This document shows positions 7,732-17,013 of a DNA stretch of 64,000 bases, one piece after another; position 1 is the first letter of the stretch; each line of letters begins with the position of its first letter. The stretch is from Rhodovulum tesquicola (GTDB lineage: Bacteria; Pseudomonadota; Alphaproteobacteria; Rhodobacterales; Rhodobacteraceae): NCBI RefSeq assembly GCF_024128855.1, contig NZ_JAMYDV010000001.1:290972-354971 (forward strand). The letters run 5' to 3'. Position numbers and translations under genes: made by a program. Under the pieces are notes generated by a model, which was given only the letters and a program-made list of their open reading frames with translations, made no database searches and had not been told where the DNA came from.

Positions 7732-9870
7732 TTACTCCTCGACTTCTTCCTTCTCGCGCTTGAGTTCCTCGCCGGTCTCCTGGTCGACCATCTTCATCGA
7801 CAGCCGCACCTTGCCGCGGTCGTCAAAGCCCAGCAGCTTGACCCAGACCTCCTGGCCTTCCTTCAGCTCATCGGACGGATGGTTCAGCCGCTTGCCGCAG
7901 ATCTGGCTGACATGGACCAGCCCGTCGCGCTTGCCGAAGAAGTTCACGAAGGCGCCGAAATCGACCAGCTTGACGACCTTGCCCTTGTAGATCTTGCCCT
8001 CTTCCGGCTCGGCCACGATCGAATAGATCATGTCATAGGCCTTCTGGATCGCCTCACCATTGGGCGAGGCGATCTTGATGGTGCCGTCGTCGTTGATGTC
8101 GACCTTGGCGCCCGACATCTCGACGATCTCGCGGATCACCTTGCCGCCCGAGCCGATCACTTCGCGGATCTTGTCGGTCGGGATCTGCATGGTCTCGATC
8201 CGCGGCGCATGCACCGAGAATTCGCCAGCCGAGGTCAGCGCCTTGGACATCTCGCCCAGGATGTGCAACCGGCCCTCTTTCGCCTGGGCCAGCGCCTTTT
8301 CCATGATCTCGGGCGTGATGCCCGCGACCTTGATGTCCATCTGCAGCGAGGTGATACCCTTCTCGGTGCCCGCGACCTTGAAGTCCATGTCGCCCAGGTG
8401 ATCCTCGTCGCCCAGGATATCGGTCAGCACCGCGAAGGATCCGTCCTCCTCCAGCACCAGGCCCATCGCGACGCCCGCCACCGGCGCCTTGAGCGGCACG
8501 CCCGCATCCATCATCGACAGCGACCCGCCGCAGACAGACGCCATCGAGGACGAGCCGTTCGATTCCGTGATCTCGGAGACAACGCGGATCGTGTAGGGAA
8601 AGTCGGTCGGCGCCGGCAGAACCGCCTGCAGCGCGCGCCAGGCCAGCTTGCCATGGCCGATCTCGCGCCGTCCGGGGGGACCGACGCGCCCGGCCTCGCC
8701 CACCGAATAGGGCGGGAAGTTGTAATGCAGCAGGAAGTTCGAGCGCGAATTGCCGTGCAGCGCGTCGATGATCTGTTCATCGTCGCCCGTGCCCAGCGTG
8801 GTCACGACCAGGCCCTGCGTCTCGCCGCGGGTGAACAGCGCCGAGCCATGGGTCCGGGGCAGAAGGCCCACCTCGCATTCGATCGGGCGCACCTTGTCCA
8901 GCGCGCGGCCGTCGATCCGGCGGCCGTGTTTCACCACGTCGCCGCGCAGCACCGCCGATTCCAGCTTCTTGATCGCCGCGTCGAGATTGGGATCCTCAAG
9001 CTGCTCTTCGCTCAGGCCTGCCTTGATATCCGCCTTGGCGGCGGCAAGGGCGGTGACACGCTCCTGCTTGTCGGTGATCGCATAGGCGGCACGCATCTTG
9101 TCTTCGCCCAGACCCTTCACGATCTCGTAAAGCGCCGAGTAATCCGGCGGCTGGAAGTCGAAGGGCTCCTTCGCGGCATCCTCGGCAAGGCTCACGATCA
9201 GGTCGATCACCGGCTTGATCTGCTCATGCGCGAAGGTCACCGCGCCCAGCATTTCGGCCTCGGTCAGTTCGTAGGCTTCGGATTCGACCATCATCACCGC
9301 GTCGCGGGTGCCGGCCACCACGAGGTCCAGCCGCTGGTCGGGATTGTTGCGCAGATCCTGCATGTCCTCGACTTCGGGGTTCAGGATGTATTCGCCATCC
9401 ACGAAACCCACCCGGCAGCCCGCGATCGGCCCCATGAAGGGCACACCCGAAATCGTCAGCGCGGCCGAGGTCGCGATCATCGCCACGATGTCGGGATCGT
9501 TGACCAGATCGTGAGACAGCACCGTGCACATCACCAGCACTTCGTTCTTGAAGCCCGGCGCGAACAGCGGCCGGATCGGCCGGTCGATCAGCCGCGCGGT
9601 CAGCGTTTCCTTTTCCGAAGGACGCGCCTCGCGCTTGAAGAAGCCGCCGGGCACCTTGCCCGCCGCATAGTATTTTTCCTGGTAATGGACGGTCAGCGGA
9701 AAGAAATCCTGACCGGGCTTCGCCACCTTGGCGAAGGTCACGTTGGCCATGACGCTCGTCTCGCCCAGCGTGGCAATGACCGAGCCGTCGGCCTGACGGG
9801 CAACCTTGCCCGTTTCGAGGGTGAGGGTCTCTTGCCCCCACTGCATGCTTTTCGTCGTTACGTTGAACAT
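7732..9870 (-). CDS. pnp: Polyribonucleotide nucleotidyltransferase (PNPase)
   Basis: Phosphorolytic 3'-5' exoribonuclease of the degradosome. 712 residues in the usual order: two RNase PH domains with a helical linker, a KH domain ([20 protein letters not shown]) and an S1 domain ([15 protein letters not shown]) with an acidic end. Of two tandem ATGs the second ([11 protein letters not shown]) has the better distance to AGGA. It lies downstream of rpsO, the classic order, but the strong hairpin between them and a 286-base gap mean pnp needs read-through or its own promoter. Confidence 0.97.
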   Translation of the reverse strand: MFNVTTKSMQWGQETLTLETGKVARQADGSVIATLGETSVMANVTFAKVAKPGQDFFPLTVHYQEKYYAAGKVPGGFFKREARPSEKETLTARLIDRPIRPLFAPGFKNEVLVMCTVLSHDLVNDPDIVAMIATSAALTISGVPFMGPIAGCRVGFVDGEYILNPEVEDMQDLRNNPDQRLDLVVAGTRDAVMMVESEAYELTEAEMLGAVTFAHEQIKPVIDLIVSLAEDAAKEPFDFQPPDYSALYEIVKGLGEDKMRAAYAITDKQERVTALAAAKADIKAGLSEEQLEDPNLDAAIKKLESAVLRGDVVKHGRRIDGRALDKVRPIECEVGLLPRTHGSALFTRGETQGLVVTTLGTGDDEQIIDALHGNSRSNFLLHYNFPPYSVGEAGRVGPPGRREIGHGKLAWRALQAVLPAPTDFPYTIRVVSEITESNGSSSMASVCGGSLSMMDAGVPLKAPVAGVAMGLVLEEDGSFAVLTDILGDEDHLGDMDFKVAGTEKGITSLQMDIKVAGITPEIMEKALAQAKEGRLHILGEMSKALTSAGEFSVHAPRIETMQIPTDKIREVIGSGGKVIREIVEMSGAKVDINDDGTIKIASPNGEAIQKAYDMIYSIVAEPEEGKIYKGKVVKLVDFGAFVNFFGKRDGLVHVSQICGKRLNHPSDELKEGQEVWVKLLGFDDRGKVRLSMKMVDQETGEELKREKEEVEE

Positions 9871-10103
9871 CATCGTATCCTGTGTGGGAGCGCTCCCGGG
9901 CGTATCCCGGGTCTCCCGTTGAAATGGCGGCCCCATTGCCGCCGACCCCTTCCACCATCCCGAGCGCCGGGGTCCGGGCGCAACGTCTCAGATAGCGCGG
10001 GCCATACAGGTTTTTGACCCTGTTGGAAAGCTTTCAAAGCTTAACGATTCGCTCGCCTGGTCCCGCCCGTGGCATGGCCCTGCCGCAGTCGCGCCGTCGG
10101 AAC

Positions 10104-10135
10104 GAAAAACGCCCGCCGATTGGGCGGGCGTTTCG
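10104..10135 (-). terminator. Rho-independent terminator after rpsO
   Basis: On the minus strand CGCCCGCC, a short AATC-type loop, GGCGGGCG, then five T. It begins about 20 bases after the rpsO stop and will separate rpsO from pnp at least in part. Between it and the pnp start there is an AT-rich patch with the palindrome GAAAGCTTTC but no promoter I would defend. Confidence 0.9.
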
Positions 10136-10156
10136 GTCGATGCGGTCCGGGCCGGA

Positions 10157-10426
10157 TCAGCGGCGGATGCCGAGGCGCTGGATCAGGTTCTGATAACGGG
10201 CCTCGTCCTTGCCCTTGACATAGTCCAGCAGCTTGCGGCGCTGGGCGACCATCATCAGAAGGCCACGACGCGAGTGGTTGTCCTTCTTGTGGGTCTTGAA
10301 ATGCTCGGTGAGCGTGGCAATGCGGCTGGTCAGGATCGCGACCTGCACTTCGGGCGAACCGGTATCGCCTTCCTTGGTGGCGAATTCCTTGACCAGACGG
10401 GTCTTTTCTTCGGCGGTGATCGACAT
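10157..10426 (-). CDS. rpsO: 30S ribosomal protein S15
   Basis: Binds the three-way junction of 16S rRNA early in small-subunit assembly. 89 residues, the exact family length, with the hallmark segments [33 protein letters not shown] and [18 protein letters not shown] lies seven bases before the ATG. Upstream of pnp and with an 85-base leader behind a good promoter, it may regulate its own translation as S15 does in other bacteria. Confidence 0.98.
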   Translation of the reverse strand: MSITAEEKTRLVKEFATKEGDTGSPEVQVAILTSRIATLTEHFKTHKKDNHSRRGLLMMVAQRRKLLDYVKGKDEARYQNLIQRLGIRR

Positions 10427-10522
10427 CGGGGCCTCCTATGCAAGGGATTGACGGCACAAGCCGGGATGTCGTCCAGCAGGGCCCTTGGAGAAATCCGTCC
10501 GGCGGGCGGAACGGATGCGGGC

Positions 10523-10551
10523 GTATAGGGGATTCCCCCTCGCCTTGTAAA
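10523..10551 (-). promoter_or_regulatory. Candidate rpsO promoter
   Basis: On the minus strand TTTACA, 17 bases, CTATAC (or TATACG with 18). The spacer holds the small palindrome GGGGAATCCCC. It would start transcription some 90 bases before rpsO, giving a leader long enough for the self-regulation known for S15. Confidence 0.6.
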
Positions 10552-10561
10552 GGGCCGGGTG

Positions 10562-10861
10562 TCAGGGGGCGGCGCTTTCCTGGATCTCCCGGGCGACCTG
10601 GCCCGCCCATTCGCCGATGACCGGGATGAAGTCGATCTGGCTGAGCGAATAGGCGATGATCGAGACCAGCGCGGTCGCACCGACGACCGTGCCAAAGCCC
10701 ATCGCAAGCCCGCGCAGGAACTGCACCGCCAGGATCCGGCGCACCGAGCCGTGGATCACGAAGAAGCGTTGGCCGTTAAGGGCCTGCACCTCGCGCCGCA
10801 GGGCGGCCACCTCGCTGGCAAGGTCGGTATCCGGGCGGGGCGCTGGGGTCGGGTCAGGCAT
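10562..10861 (-). CDS. Small membrane protein, DUF5665-like
   Basis: 99 residues. A charged N-terminus (Ala, Pro, Asp, Arg) runs into a short coiled-coil-like stretch (LASEVAALRREVQAL), then FLRGLAMGFGTVVGATALVS begins one long hydrophobic segment, and IPVIGEWA lies near the end. This order, with the FLRG...GFGT and PVIGEW motifs, is what I remember of DUF5665 proteins, whose role is unknown. Probably inner-membrane, N-terminus in the cytoplasm. It sits upstream of rpsO on the same strand, across the promoter of rpsO. Confidence 0.75.
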   Translation of the reverse strand: MPDPTPAPRPDTDLASEVAALRREVQALNGQRFFVIHGSVRRILAVQFLRGLAMGFGTVVGATALVSIIAYSLSQIDFIPVIGEWAGQVAREIQESAAP

Positions 10862-10934
10862 CGGGGCTCGCTGGCGGCTTCGGCGGGTGGGGTCAGCCTA
10901 GCCAAGGCGGCGGCCAGCGCCAAGCCCGGCGCCG

Positions 10935-11492
10935 TCAGGCTCCGGCGGCCAGCGCGGCAGGGAATTGCGCCGCCGGCACAAGGCTGACCATCGACAGGTC
11001 CAGACCGGCCCCGCCGCTGACCACGGCAAGCGGCATCCCGTCCAGCAGGATCGTCGCGTCTTCCGCCCCGGTATCCGAGGGGCCGACCGACAGCACCGGA
11101 TCGGGATGCGCCTCGGCGTCGTAGACGACGAACAGCGCGTCCTCCGCCTCGTCATAGGTGTCGATCAGGGTGGGCGCGCCGCTGGTCATGGCCAGCCAGT
11201 CGTCAAGGCTCGACCCGGCGGATGCGGCGGCGTCATGCGCGCCTTCGGCCACCGCGTCGCAGGCGGCCTCATCCGCCAGATAATGTGCAAGATCGGCCTC
11301 GGATTCCGCGAGTTCATCCGTCGAGACCGCGTGACGCAGCAGATCCTCGAACCCGAAGCCGAAGGCCGGCGTCTCGCCGTCAGGCTCACCGGCTTCGTCA
11401 TCGGGCGCGTCGTCCTCCGAGTCGAGGACACCGCCGAAATCGACGGTGGAACTGACCATCATCAGGCCCAGCAGAGTTGCAAAAGTAATCAT
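10935..11492 (-). CDS. Acidic hypothetical protein with one N-terminal hydrophobic segment
   Basis: 185 residues, very rich in Asp, Glu and Ala. An N-terminal hydrophobic stretch (MITFATLLGLMMVSS) is followed by an acidic linker (DSEDDAPDDEAGEPDGE). The last 65 residues (VVYDAEAHPDP, then ILLDGMPLAVVSGGAGLDL) resemble a domain I have seen in other Rhodobacteraceae surface or calcium-binding proteins. No enzyme motif. AAGGA stands eight bases before the start. Function unknown; membrane-anchored or exported is the likeliest placing. Confidence 0.7.
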   Translation of the reverse strand: MITFATLLGLMMVSSTVDFGGVLDSEDDAPDDEAGEPDGETPAFGFGFEDLLRHAVSTDELAESEADLAHYLADEAACDAVAEGAHDAAASAGSSLDDWLAMTSGAPTLIDTYDEAEDALFVVYDAEAHPDPVLSVGPSDTGAEDATILLDGMPLAVVSGGAGLDLSMVSLVPAAQFPAALAAGA

Positions 11493-11736
11493 CGTCCGAT
11501 CCTTCGCAATTTCCTACTCGCCGCCCATCATGGACGCCACCCGTTTCGACCATACTCCTGGCAAGGCGGCGGCAGTAAGGCGGCGCGGTTAACTGGTAAA
11601 CGGATCCGCGGCATTTCCCGCCCCATGCGGCCATCGCCGCGCATCGCCGCGTCCGACAGGGGGCGCAAGGCACTGAAACGGCGGGTTTTTCAGGCGTTCA
11701 ACTTTCGCGTGTCATGGTTAATGCGGCTGCTTGGGC

Positions 11737-12645
11737 TCACCCGTCTCGGCCCCGCCCCTCGAAGAAGGGCAGAAAGCTGTCCAGAACCGCGCCGGGGTTC
11801 TCTTCCATCGCGAAATGCCCCGACCGGCATGCGGCGTCGCGCACATCGCCCGCCCAGGCGCGCCAGATCTCGGCGGGCCGCCCGGTGCGCGCGGGAAAGC
11901 CCGTCTCGGCCCATAGGAACATCACCGGCGCCGCGATGCGCGCGCCCGCCGCGCGGTCGGCCTCGTCGATGCGACGGTCGGTCGTGGCCCCCGCGCGGTA
12001 ATCGGCGCACATCGCGGCGATCCGGGCGGGGTCGGCGGCCTGCCTGCGATAGGCCGCCAGTGCGGCGGGCGGGAACACGTCCAGAGATTTCGCCAGCGTC
12101 CAGCTTGCCAGCGTGTGCTCGACATAGCCCACGGGATCGGCGCCGATCATCCGCTCGGGCCAGGGCGCGGGCTGGGCAAGGAAGGTCCAGTGATAGGCCC
12201 TGAGCGCCAGATCGGCATTCCACGCAGCCCAGAAATCGCCCGTCGGCACGATCTCGATGATCCCCAGCCGGTCCACCCGCTCCGGCGCGTCCAGCGCCAG
12301 CCGATAGGCCACCCGCGCGCCCCGGTCATGGCCCAGCAGATGCGCCCGGCCGATCCCCAGCGCATCCATCAGCCCGGTGATGTCGCGCGCCATCTCGCGC
12401 TTGGAATAGACATTGTGGGCCACGTCATCAGGCGGCGCGTCGCTGTCGCCATAGCCGCGCAGGTCGGGCACGATCACATGGAACCGCTCGGCCAGCGCGG
12501 GCGCCACGTTCAGCCAGCACATGTGGTTCTGCGGATAGCCATGCAGCAGGATCAGCGGCGCGCCCCGCCCCGCCCGATGCACCGACAGCGTGATGCCGTT
12601 GGTGGCGATCCGTTCGCATGTGAAACCCGGCAGGTCCGATGTCAT
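11737..12645 (-). CDS. Alpha/beta hydrolase of the haloacetate (fluoroacetate) dehalogenase type
   Basis: 302 residues with clear similarity, from memory, to fluoroacetate dehalogenase. The nucleophile elbow is GHDRGAR with Asp107; Arg108 and Arg111 are the carboxylate-binding pair, His152-Trp153 (YHWTFLAQPAP) the halide site, and His277 (RSGHFAMEE) the catalytic base. Where the known enzymes have a third catalytic Asp (DILPT) this protein has Glu131 (EIVPT). It may therefore be a dehalogenase with an altered triad or an epoxide-hydrolase-like relative. It stands alone, with about 240 bases to the next gene downstream, so context does not name a substrate. Confidence 0.8.
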   Translation of the reverse strand: MTSDLPGFTCERIATNGITLSVHRAGRGAPLILLHGYPQNHMCWLNVAPALAERFHVIVPDLRGYGDSDAPPDDVAHNVYSKREMARDITGLMDALGIGRAHLLGHDRGARVAYRLALDAPERVDRLGIIEIVPTGDFWAAWNADLALRAYHWTFLAQPAPWPERMIGADPVGYVEHTLASWTLAKSLDVFPPAALAAYRRQAADPARIAAMCADYRAGATTDRRIDEADRAAGARIAAPVMFLWAETGFPARTGRPAEIWRAWAGDVRDAACRSGHFAMEENPGAVLDSFLPFFEGRGRDG

Positions 12646-12684
12646 GGCGCGCCCTCCCGGGCGCAGCCTAGGACCGGGCCGCCG

Positions 12685-13191
12685 TCACGTCCACAACTCC
12701 GGTTGCTGCGCATAACCGATGTAAAGCGGGTGTTTCGGCTGGCCGTCCCTTGTCAGCCCCAGATGGAACAGCGGCCGCCCGGTCGCGCGCAACAACCGCT
12801 CGACCGCCCGGCCGCGGTCCAGATGCGCGCCATGGCTGCCCCAGGCGCAAACGATCCGGTCGGCCCAGGGCGCGCTGTCGCGGATCGCGGCATCGTTTGC
12901 CGGGCCGATGGGGTCGGCGGCGGCGCGCATCACCCTGGGGTCGGTGGCCCGGAAGGCAAAGATGTTGGTCACCCGGAACGCGCCGAAGCCCAGCGCGCGG
13001 GCGCGCCGCTCGCAGCGTTCCACGGTCGGGTCGTTCTGCAGCTCGGTCGCGGTCGAGGGGTTCAGCATCACGAACAGCGCCTTCGGCCCGGCCGGATCCC
13101 AGATGCGGGTCAAGAGGTAGCGATAGGTTTCGCAGGGGGAATAGACCGCCTCGGACGCGGCATCGCCCTTCTGGTGGGTGCGGGTTATCAC
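12685..13191 (-). CDS. DUF1643 protein
   Basis: 168 residues of a family without known activity. The recognisable parts are the N-terminal YRYLLTRIWD, the ALFVMLNPSTA motif and NDPTVERCERRAR, followed by VTNIFAFRATDP and a CAWGSHG stretch. No membrane segment or signal. Its ATG overlaps the stop of the phosphatase gene by four bases, so the two are made together. A link to phosphatase action cannot be inferred beyond that. Confidence 0.85.
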   Translation of the reverse strand: MITRTHQKGDAASEAVYSPCETYRYLLTRIWDPAGPKALFVMLNPSTATELQNDPTVERCERRARALGFGAFRVTNIFAFRATDPRVMRAAADPIGPANDAAIRDSAPWADRIVCAWGSHGAHLDRGRAVERLLRATGRPLFHLGLTRDGQPKHPLYIGYAQQPELWT

Positions 13192-13934
13192 CGGCCGGCC
13201 CGTGGCGTGACTGGCAGGCGGCCTTCGGGGGTCAGCAGGAAGACCTCGCGCCCCTCGATCACCACTGCCGAGACCGGCCCGCCATAGCCCGCGCCGGTAT
13301 CCAGATCGACGCGGTTGCCGAAATGCGTGACGCGGTCGACGGGGGTATGGCCATGCACGACCAGCACGCCATGGTCGCGCGGGTCGTCCAGGAACTCGCC
13401 CCGGATCCAGATCAGATCGTCCTCGACCTGATCCTCAAGCGGCACGCCGGGACGGATGCCCGCATGGCAGAAGAACACCTCGCCCCGCCGATGGAAGGGC
13501 AAGAGCGAGTCCAGCAACGCCTTGTGACTGTCGGGCACCGCGCGCACCGCCGCGGCGTGCAGGGCGGCGCGGTCGGGATGCATCCCCGTCTCGACCCCGT
13601 AGGAGGTCAGCGTCTCGCGCCCGCCGACGCTGGGCAAAAGCCAGTCCAGATCGGGCCGCGCCGGTTCGGGCGGACAGCCAGGGCGCAGGAAATACTGCAT
13701 GAAGCGGTCGTGATTGCCGCGCAACAGGATCCACGGCTCGCCCGCCGCAAGCCCCTGCACCAGATGCTCCAGCACGCCGCGGCAATTGGGGCCGCGGTCG
13801 ACATAATCGCCCAGATGCACCACCGGTGCCGCATCGTCGCCCACCCGCGCCCGGTCGGCCGCGATCAGCGCATGGGCCGCCTCAAGCCGGACAAGCTGGC
13901 CGTGAATGTCGCCGATGGCATAGCTGCGCAGCAT
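13188..13934 (-). CDS. Serine/threonine (PPP-family) metallophosphoesterase
   Basis: 248 residues with the metal-binding signature of calcineurin-like PPP phosphatases: GDIHG (8-12), GDYVDRGPN, RGNHDRF, and later histidines in FCHAGIRPGV and VVHGHTPV. Related bacterial enzymes act on phosphoproteins or on dinucleoside tetraphosphates; which applies here is open. The start MLRSYAIGDIHG was chosen over an upstream in-frame ATG because GGAAGG precedes it and the family starts there. Coupled by ATGA to the DUF1643 gene. Confidence 0.88.
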   Translation of the reverse strand: MLRSYAIGDIHGQLVRLEAAHALIAADRARVGDDAAPVVHLGDYVDRGPNCRGVLEHLVQGLAAGEPWILLRGNHDRFMQYFLRPGCPPEPARPDLDWLLPSVGGRETLTSYGVETGMHPDRAALHAAAVRAVPDSHKALLDSLLPFHRRGEVFFCHAGIRPGVPLEDQVEDDLIWIRGEFLDDPRDHGVLVVHGHTPVDRVTHFGNRVDLDTGAGYGGPVSAVVIEGREVFLLTPEGRLPVTPRAGR

Positions 13935-13955
13935 GTCGGGGCCTTCCGGAAAGGG

Positions 13956-13994
13956 AAAAGGGGCCCGTCGCATATCCCGCGACGGGCCCCCTTT
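13956..13994 (-). terminator. Rho-independent terminator after serA
   Basis: On the minus strand GGGGCCCGTCGC, loop, GCGACGGGCCCC, then TTTT. A 12-bp perfect stem 17 bases after the serA stop. It ends the serC-serA unit just before the phosphatase gene. Confidence 0.9.
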
Positions 13995-14010
13995 GTCAAA
14001 CCGGCCGCTT

Positions 14011-15606
14011 TCAGCCGACCTCGAATTCCAGCGGGCGGACCTGCTGGAACAGGCCCGTGGCCTTCAACTCGTCCACCACCACCTGCGGGATCGGGTCGTC
14101 GAGGTAAAGGATCGCGATGGCGTTCTCGCCCGGCCCGGTGCGGCCCAGCGTGAAGTTCGCGATGTTCACGCCATGGGCGCCCATCGTGGCGCCCAGCGCG
14201 CCGATGATGCCGGGCACGTCCTTGTTGGTGGTGTAAAGCATGTGCTCGCCGATCTCGGCGTCGATATTGATGCCCTTGATCTGGATGAAGCGCGGCTTGC
14301 CATCCGAGAACACGGTGCCCGCGATCGAGCGTTCGCGCTTCTCGGTCACCACGGTCAACTTGATGTAGCCGTCGAACACGCCCGACTTGCCCTGAGTCGT
14401 GGTGGACACGGCGATGCCGCGTTCCTTGGCGACGATGGGGGCCGAGACCATGTTGATCGACGGGTTCGCCTCCTTCAGCACACCGGCGATGGCGGCGCAG
14501 TTCAGGGCCTCGATGTTCATCCCGGCGGCAAGACCGTCATGCAGGATGTTGATCGCCTTGATCGGCTCGTCGGTCATCTGACCGGCAAAGCTGCCCAGAT
14601 GGCCCGCCAGTGCGATCCACGGCCCCATCACCTTGGCTTCCTCGGCGGTGATGGACGGCATGTTGATCGCGTTGGTCACCGCACCCGTCAGCAGATAGTC
14701 CGCCATCTGCTCGGCCACCTGAAGCGCCACGTTTTCCTGCGCCTCGGTGGTGGACGCGCCCAGATGCGGCGTGCAGACCACGTTGGGCAGGTTGAACAGC
14801 ACGTTCTCCTTGGCCGGCTCCTCGGCGAAGACGTCGAAGGCCGCGCCCGCGACATGGCCCGATTTCAGCATCTCGGCCAGCGCCGCCTCGTCGACCAGCC
14901 CGCCGCGGGCGCAGTTGACGATGCGCACGCCCTTCCTGGTCTTGGCCAGGTTCTCGCGCGACAGGATGTTCGCCGTCTTCTCGGTCATCGGAACGTGCAG
15001 GGTGATGAAATCCGCCCGGTGCAGCAGCTCGTCCAGCTCGACCTTGTGCACGCCCAGCTTGTCGGCGCGTTCCTCGGACAGGAACGGGTCATAGGCCAGC
15101 ACCTTCATCTTCAGCCCGATGGCCCGGTCGGCCACGATCGAGCCGATATTGCCGCAGCCGATCAGGCCCAGCGTCTTGGCGGTCAGTTCGACGCCCATGA
15201 AGCGGGACTTTTCCCACTTGCCCGCATGGGTCGAGGCGTTGGCCTCGGGGATCTGGCGGGCGACCGCCATCATCATGGAAATCGCGTGTTCCGCTGTGGT
15301 GATCGAGTTGCCGAAAGGCGTGTTCATCACGATCACGCCCTTCTTGGACGCGGCGTGGATGTCCACATTGTCCACCCCGATCCCGGCGCGCCCGATGACC
15401 TTGAGGTTGGTGGCGGCCTCCAGCACCTTTTCGGTGACCTTGGTGGCCGAGCGGATGGCCAGCCCGTCATACTGGCCGATGGCCGCGATCAGCGCATCCT
15501 TGTCCTTGCCCAGTTCGGGGCGGAAATCGACCTCGATCCCGTGGTCACGGAAGATCTGGACAGCGGTTTCGGACAGCGCGTCGGAAACGAGAACCTTGGG
15601 AGCCAT
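14011..15606 (-). CDS. serA: D-3-phosphoglycerate dehydrogenase
   Basis: Oxidises 3-phosphoglycerate to phosphohydroxypyruvate with NAD, the first step of serine synthesis. 531 residues, the long form: substrate domain, NAD domain (GLIGCGNIGSIVADRAIGL), catalytic segments NCARGGLVDEAAL and CTPHLGAST, intervening domain, and a C-terminal ACT domain (TTNKDVPGIIGALGATMG) for serine feedback. The start MAPKVLVSDALSE has AAAGGA nearby; the longer upstream frame has no family similarity. Second gene of serC-serA, with two hairpins in the 96-base gap. Confidence 0.96.
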   Translation of the reverse strand: MAPKVLVSDALSETAVQIFRDHGIEVDFRPELGKDKDALIAAIGQYDGLAIRSATKVTEKVLEAATNLKVIGRAGIGVDNVDIHAASKKGVIVMNTPFGNSITTAEHAISMMMAVARQIPEANASTHAGKWEKSRFMGVELTAKTLGLIGCGNIGSIVADRAIGLKMKVLAYDPFLSEERADKLGVHKVELDELLHRADFITLHVPMTEKTANILSRENLAKTRKGVRIVNCARGGLVDEAALAEMLKSGHVAGAAFDVFAEEPAKENVLFNLPNVVCTPHLGASTTEAQENVALQVAEQMADYLLTGAVTNAINMPSITAEEAKVMGPWIALAGHLGSFAGQMTDEPIKAINILHDGLAAGMNIEALNCAAIAGVLKEANPSINMVSAPIVAKERGIAVSTTTQGKSGVFDGYIKLTVVTEKRERSIAGTVFSDGKPRFIQIKGINIDAEIGEHMLYTTNKDVPGIIGALGATMGAHGVNIANFTLGRTGPGENAIAILYLDDPIPQVVVDELKATGLFQQVRPLEFEVG

Positions 15607-15640
15607 TTTCGTGGTCCTTTGCAGAATGTCTGGGGAAAGA

Positions 15641-15693
15641 GGGTGGGGGTGCCCCCACCCTTCAATGCGGTCTGTAGGGTGGGTGAAACCCAC
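15641..15693 (-). promoter_or_regulatory. Two hairpins between serC and serA
   Basis: Two perfect short inverted repeats: GGTGGGTTTCACCCACC, then GGGTGGGGGCACCCCCACCC followed by TCTTTCC (minus-strand reading). They fill the gap between serC and serA. They could slow polymerase, protect an mRNA end, or set the serC:serA ratio. No long T run, so not a full terminator. Confidence 0.5.
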
Positions 15694-15702
15694 CGTCCCG
15701 GC

Positions 15703-16857
15703 TCAGGCGGCGGCGGCCTGCGCGGCGATCTCGGCCTCGAAGGCCCATTCGATCCAGGGCATCAGGGCCGCGACATCCGCCGTTTCCACGGTGGCGCCGC
15801 ACCAGATCCGCAGGCCCGCAGGCGCATCCCGATAGGCCCCGATATCCAGCGCCACGCCTTCCTTCTCCAGCCGCTTGGCGATGGCCTTGGCAAAGGCCGC
15901 GCCGTCCGCGATGCGCGGGTCGGTGAATTTCAGGCAGACGCTGGTGTTCGAGCGCGTGGCCGGGTCCACCGCCAGGTTCTCGATCCAGGGCTTGCTGTCG
16001 ACAAAGGACTGCACGGCGGCGAAATTCGCGTTCGACCGCGCGATCAGCGCGGGCAGCCCGCCGATGGATTTGCCCCAGGCCAGCGCCACAAGGTAATCCT
16101 CGACCGCCAGCATCGAGGGCGTGTTGATCGTCTCGCCCTCGAAGATCCCCTCGATCAGCTTGCCGCCCTTGGTCATGCGAAAGATCTTCGGCAGCGGCCA
16201 GGCGGGCTTGTAGCTTTCCAGCCGCTCGACCGCGCGCGGCGACAGGATCAGCATGCCATGCGCACCCTCGCCGCCCATCACCTTCTGCCAGCTGAAGGTC
16301 GTCACATCCAGCTTGTCCCAGGGCAGGTCCATCGCAAAGGCGGCGCTGGTCGCGTCGCAGATCGTCAGGCCCTGACGGTCCGCCGGGATCGCGTCGCCAT
16401 TCGGCACGCGCACGCCCGAGGTGGTGCCGTTCCAGGTAAAGACGACGTCCTTGTCGAAATCGACCTGCGCGAAATCCACGATCTCGCCATAGGGCGCCTC
16501 GCGCACCACGGCATCCAGCTTCAGCTGCTTGACGACATCCGTGACCCAGCCCGCACCGAAGCTTTCCCAGGCCAGCATCTCGACACCGCGCGCACCCAGC
16601 AGCGACCACATCGCCATTTCAACGGCGCCGGTGTCCGAGCCGGGCACGATCCCGATGCGGTACTCGGCGGGGATCCCGAGGATCGCGCGGGTCTCCTCGA
16701 TCGCGGCCTTCAGCCTGGCCTTGCCGATGGCGGCACGGTGCGAGCGCCCCAGGGGCGCGTCTGCCAGCATGTCGAGGGAAAAACCGGGGAGTTTGGCGCA
16801 GGGGCCAGAGGAAAAACGCGGGTTTGCCGGCCGCGCAGCCGGAGTCTCGATGACCAT
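15703..16857 (-). CDS. serC: Phosphoserine aminotransferase
   Basis: PLP enzyme that transaminates phosphohydroxypyruvate to phosphoserine; also used in pyridoxal phosphate synthesis. 384 residues of the alphaproteobacterial subtype ([15 protein letters not shown] near the start, [32 protein letters not shown]). The PLP lysine lies in [15 protein letters not shown]. The start [13 protein letters not shown] has AAGGA eight bases upstream, and that Shine-Dalgarno is itself inside a hairpin (see the leader). First gene of serC-serA, divergent from serB. Confidence 0.95.
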   Translation of the reverse strand: MVIETPAARPANPRFSSGPCAKLPGFSLDMLADAPLGRSHRAAIGKARLKAAIEETRAILGIPAEYRIGIVPGSDTGAVEMAMWSLLGARGVEMLAWESFGAGWVTDVVKQLKLDAVVREAPYGEIVDFAQVDFDKDVVFTWNGTTSGVRVPNGDAIPADRQGLTICDATSAAFAMDLPWDKLDVTTFSWQKVMGGEGAHGMLILSPRAVERLESYKPAWPLPKIFRMTKGGKLIEGIFEGETINTPSMLAVEDYLVALAWGKSIGGLPALIARSNANFAAVQSFVDSKPWIENLAVDPATRSNTSVCLKFTDPRIADGAAFAKAIAKRLEKEGVALDIGAYRDAPAGLRIWCGATVETADVAALMPWIEWAFEAEIAAQAAAA

Positions 16858-16950
16858 CGATGCTATCCTTCCAGATAAGCGCCCCTCGTTGGGGAGGGGT
16901 GTCCCACCGCCGCCATTACGCCCCTTCCCCCTCTGGCGCAAGGGGCAAAG
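16858..16950 (-). ncRNA. serC leader RNA (alphaproteobacterial serC motif)
   Basis: Three hairpins in tandem on the serC side: GCCCCTT...AAGGGGC, CCCCTC...GAGGGG, and GCTTATC...GATAGC whose loop and arm contain the AAGGA of serC. This agrees with the published serC motif of alphaproteobacteria, described as upstream of serC-serA with its last stem covering the ribosome binding site. It probably controls translation of serC. The ligand or effector is not known to me. Confidence 0.75.
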
Positions 16951-17013
16951 CTGCGCTATTGCGCCGCTTCAACGCCCAATCGCGACACGCGCGCAGCCGA
17001 ACGGACCCCACCC

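Noticed and set aside
5893-10017. Plus-strand open frame of 1374 codons antisense to the aldehyde dehydrogenase and pnp
   Set aside because: It is the mirror of two certain genes. GC-rich codon bias removes stops in the opposite frame, and the product is Arg/His/Gly-rich without any motif.
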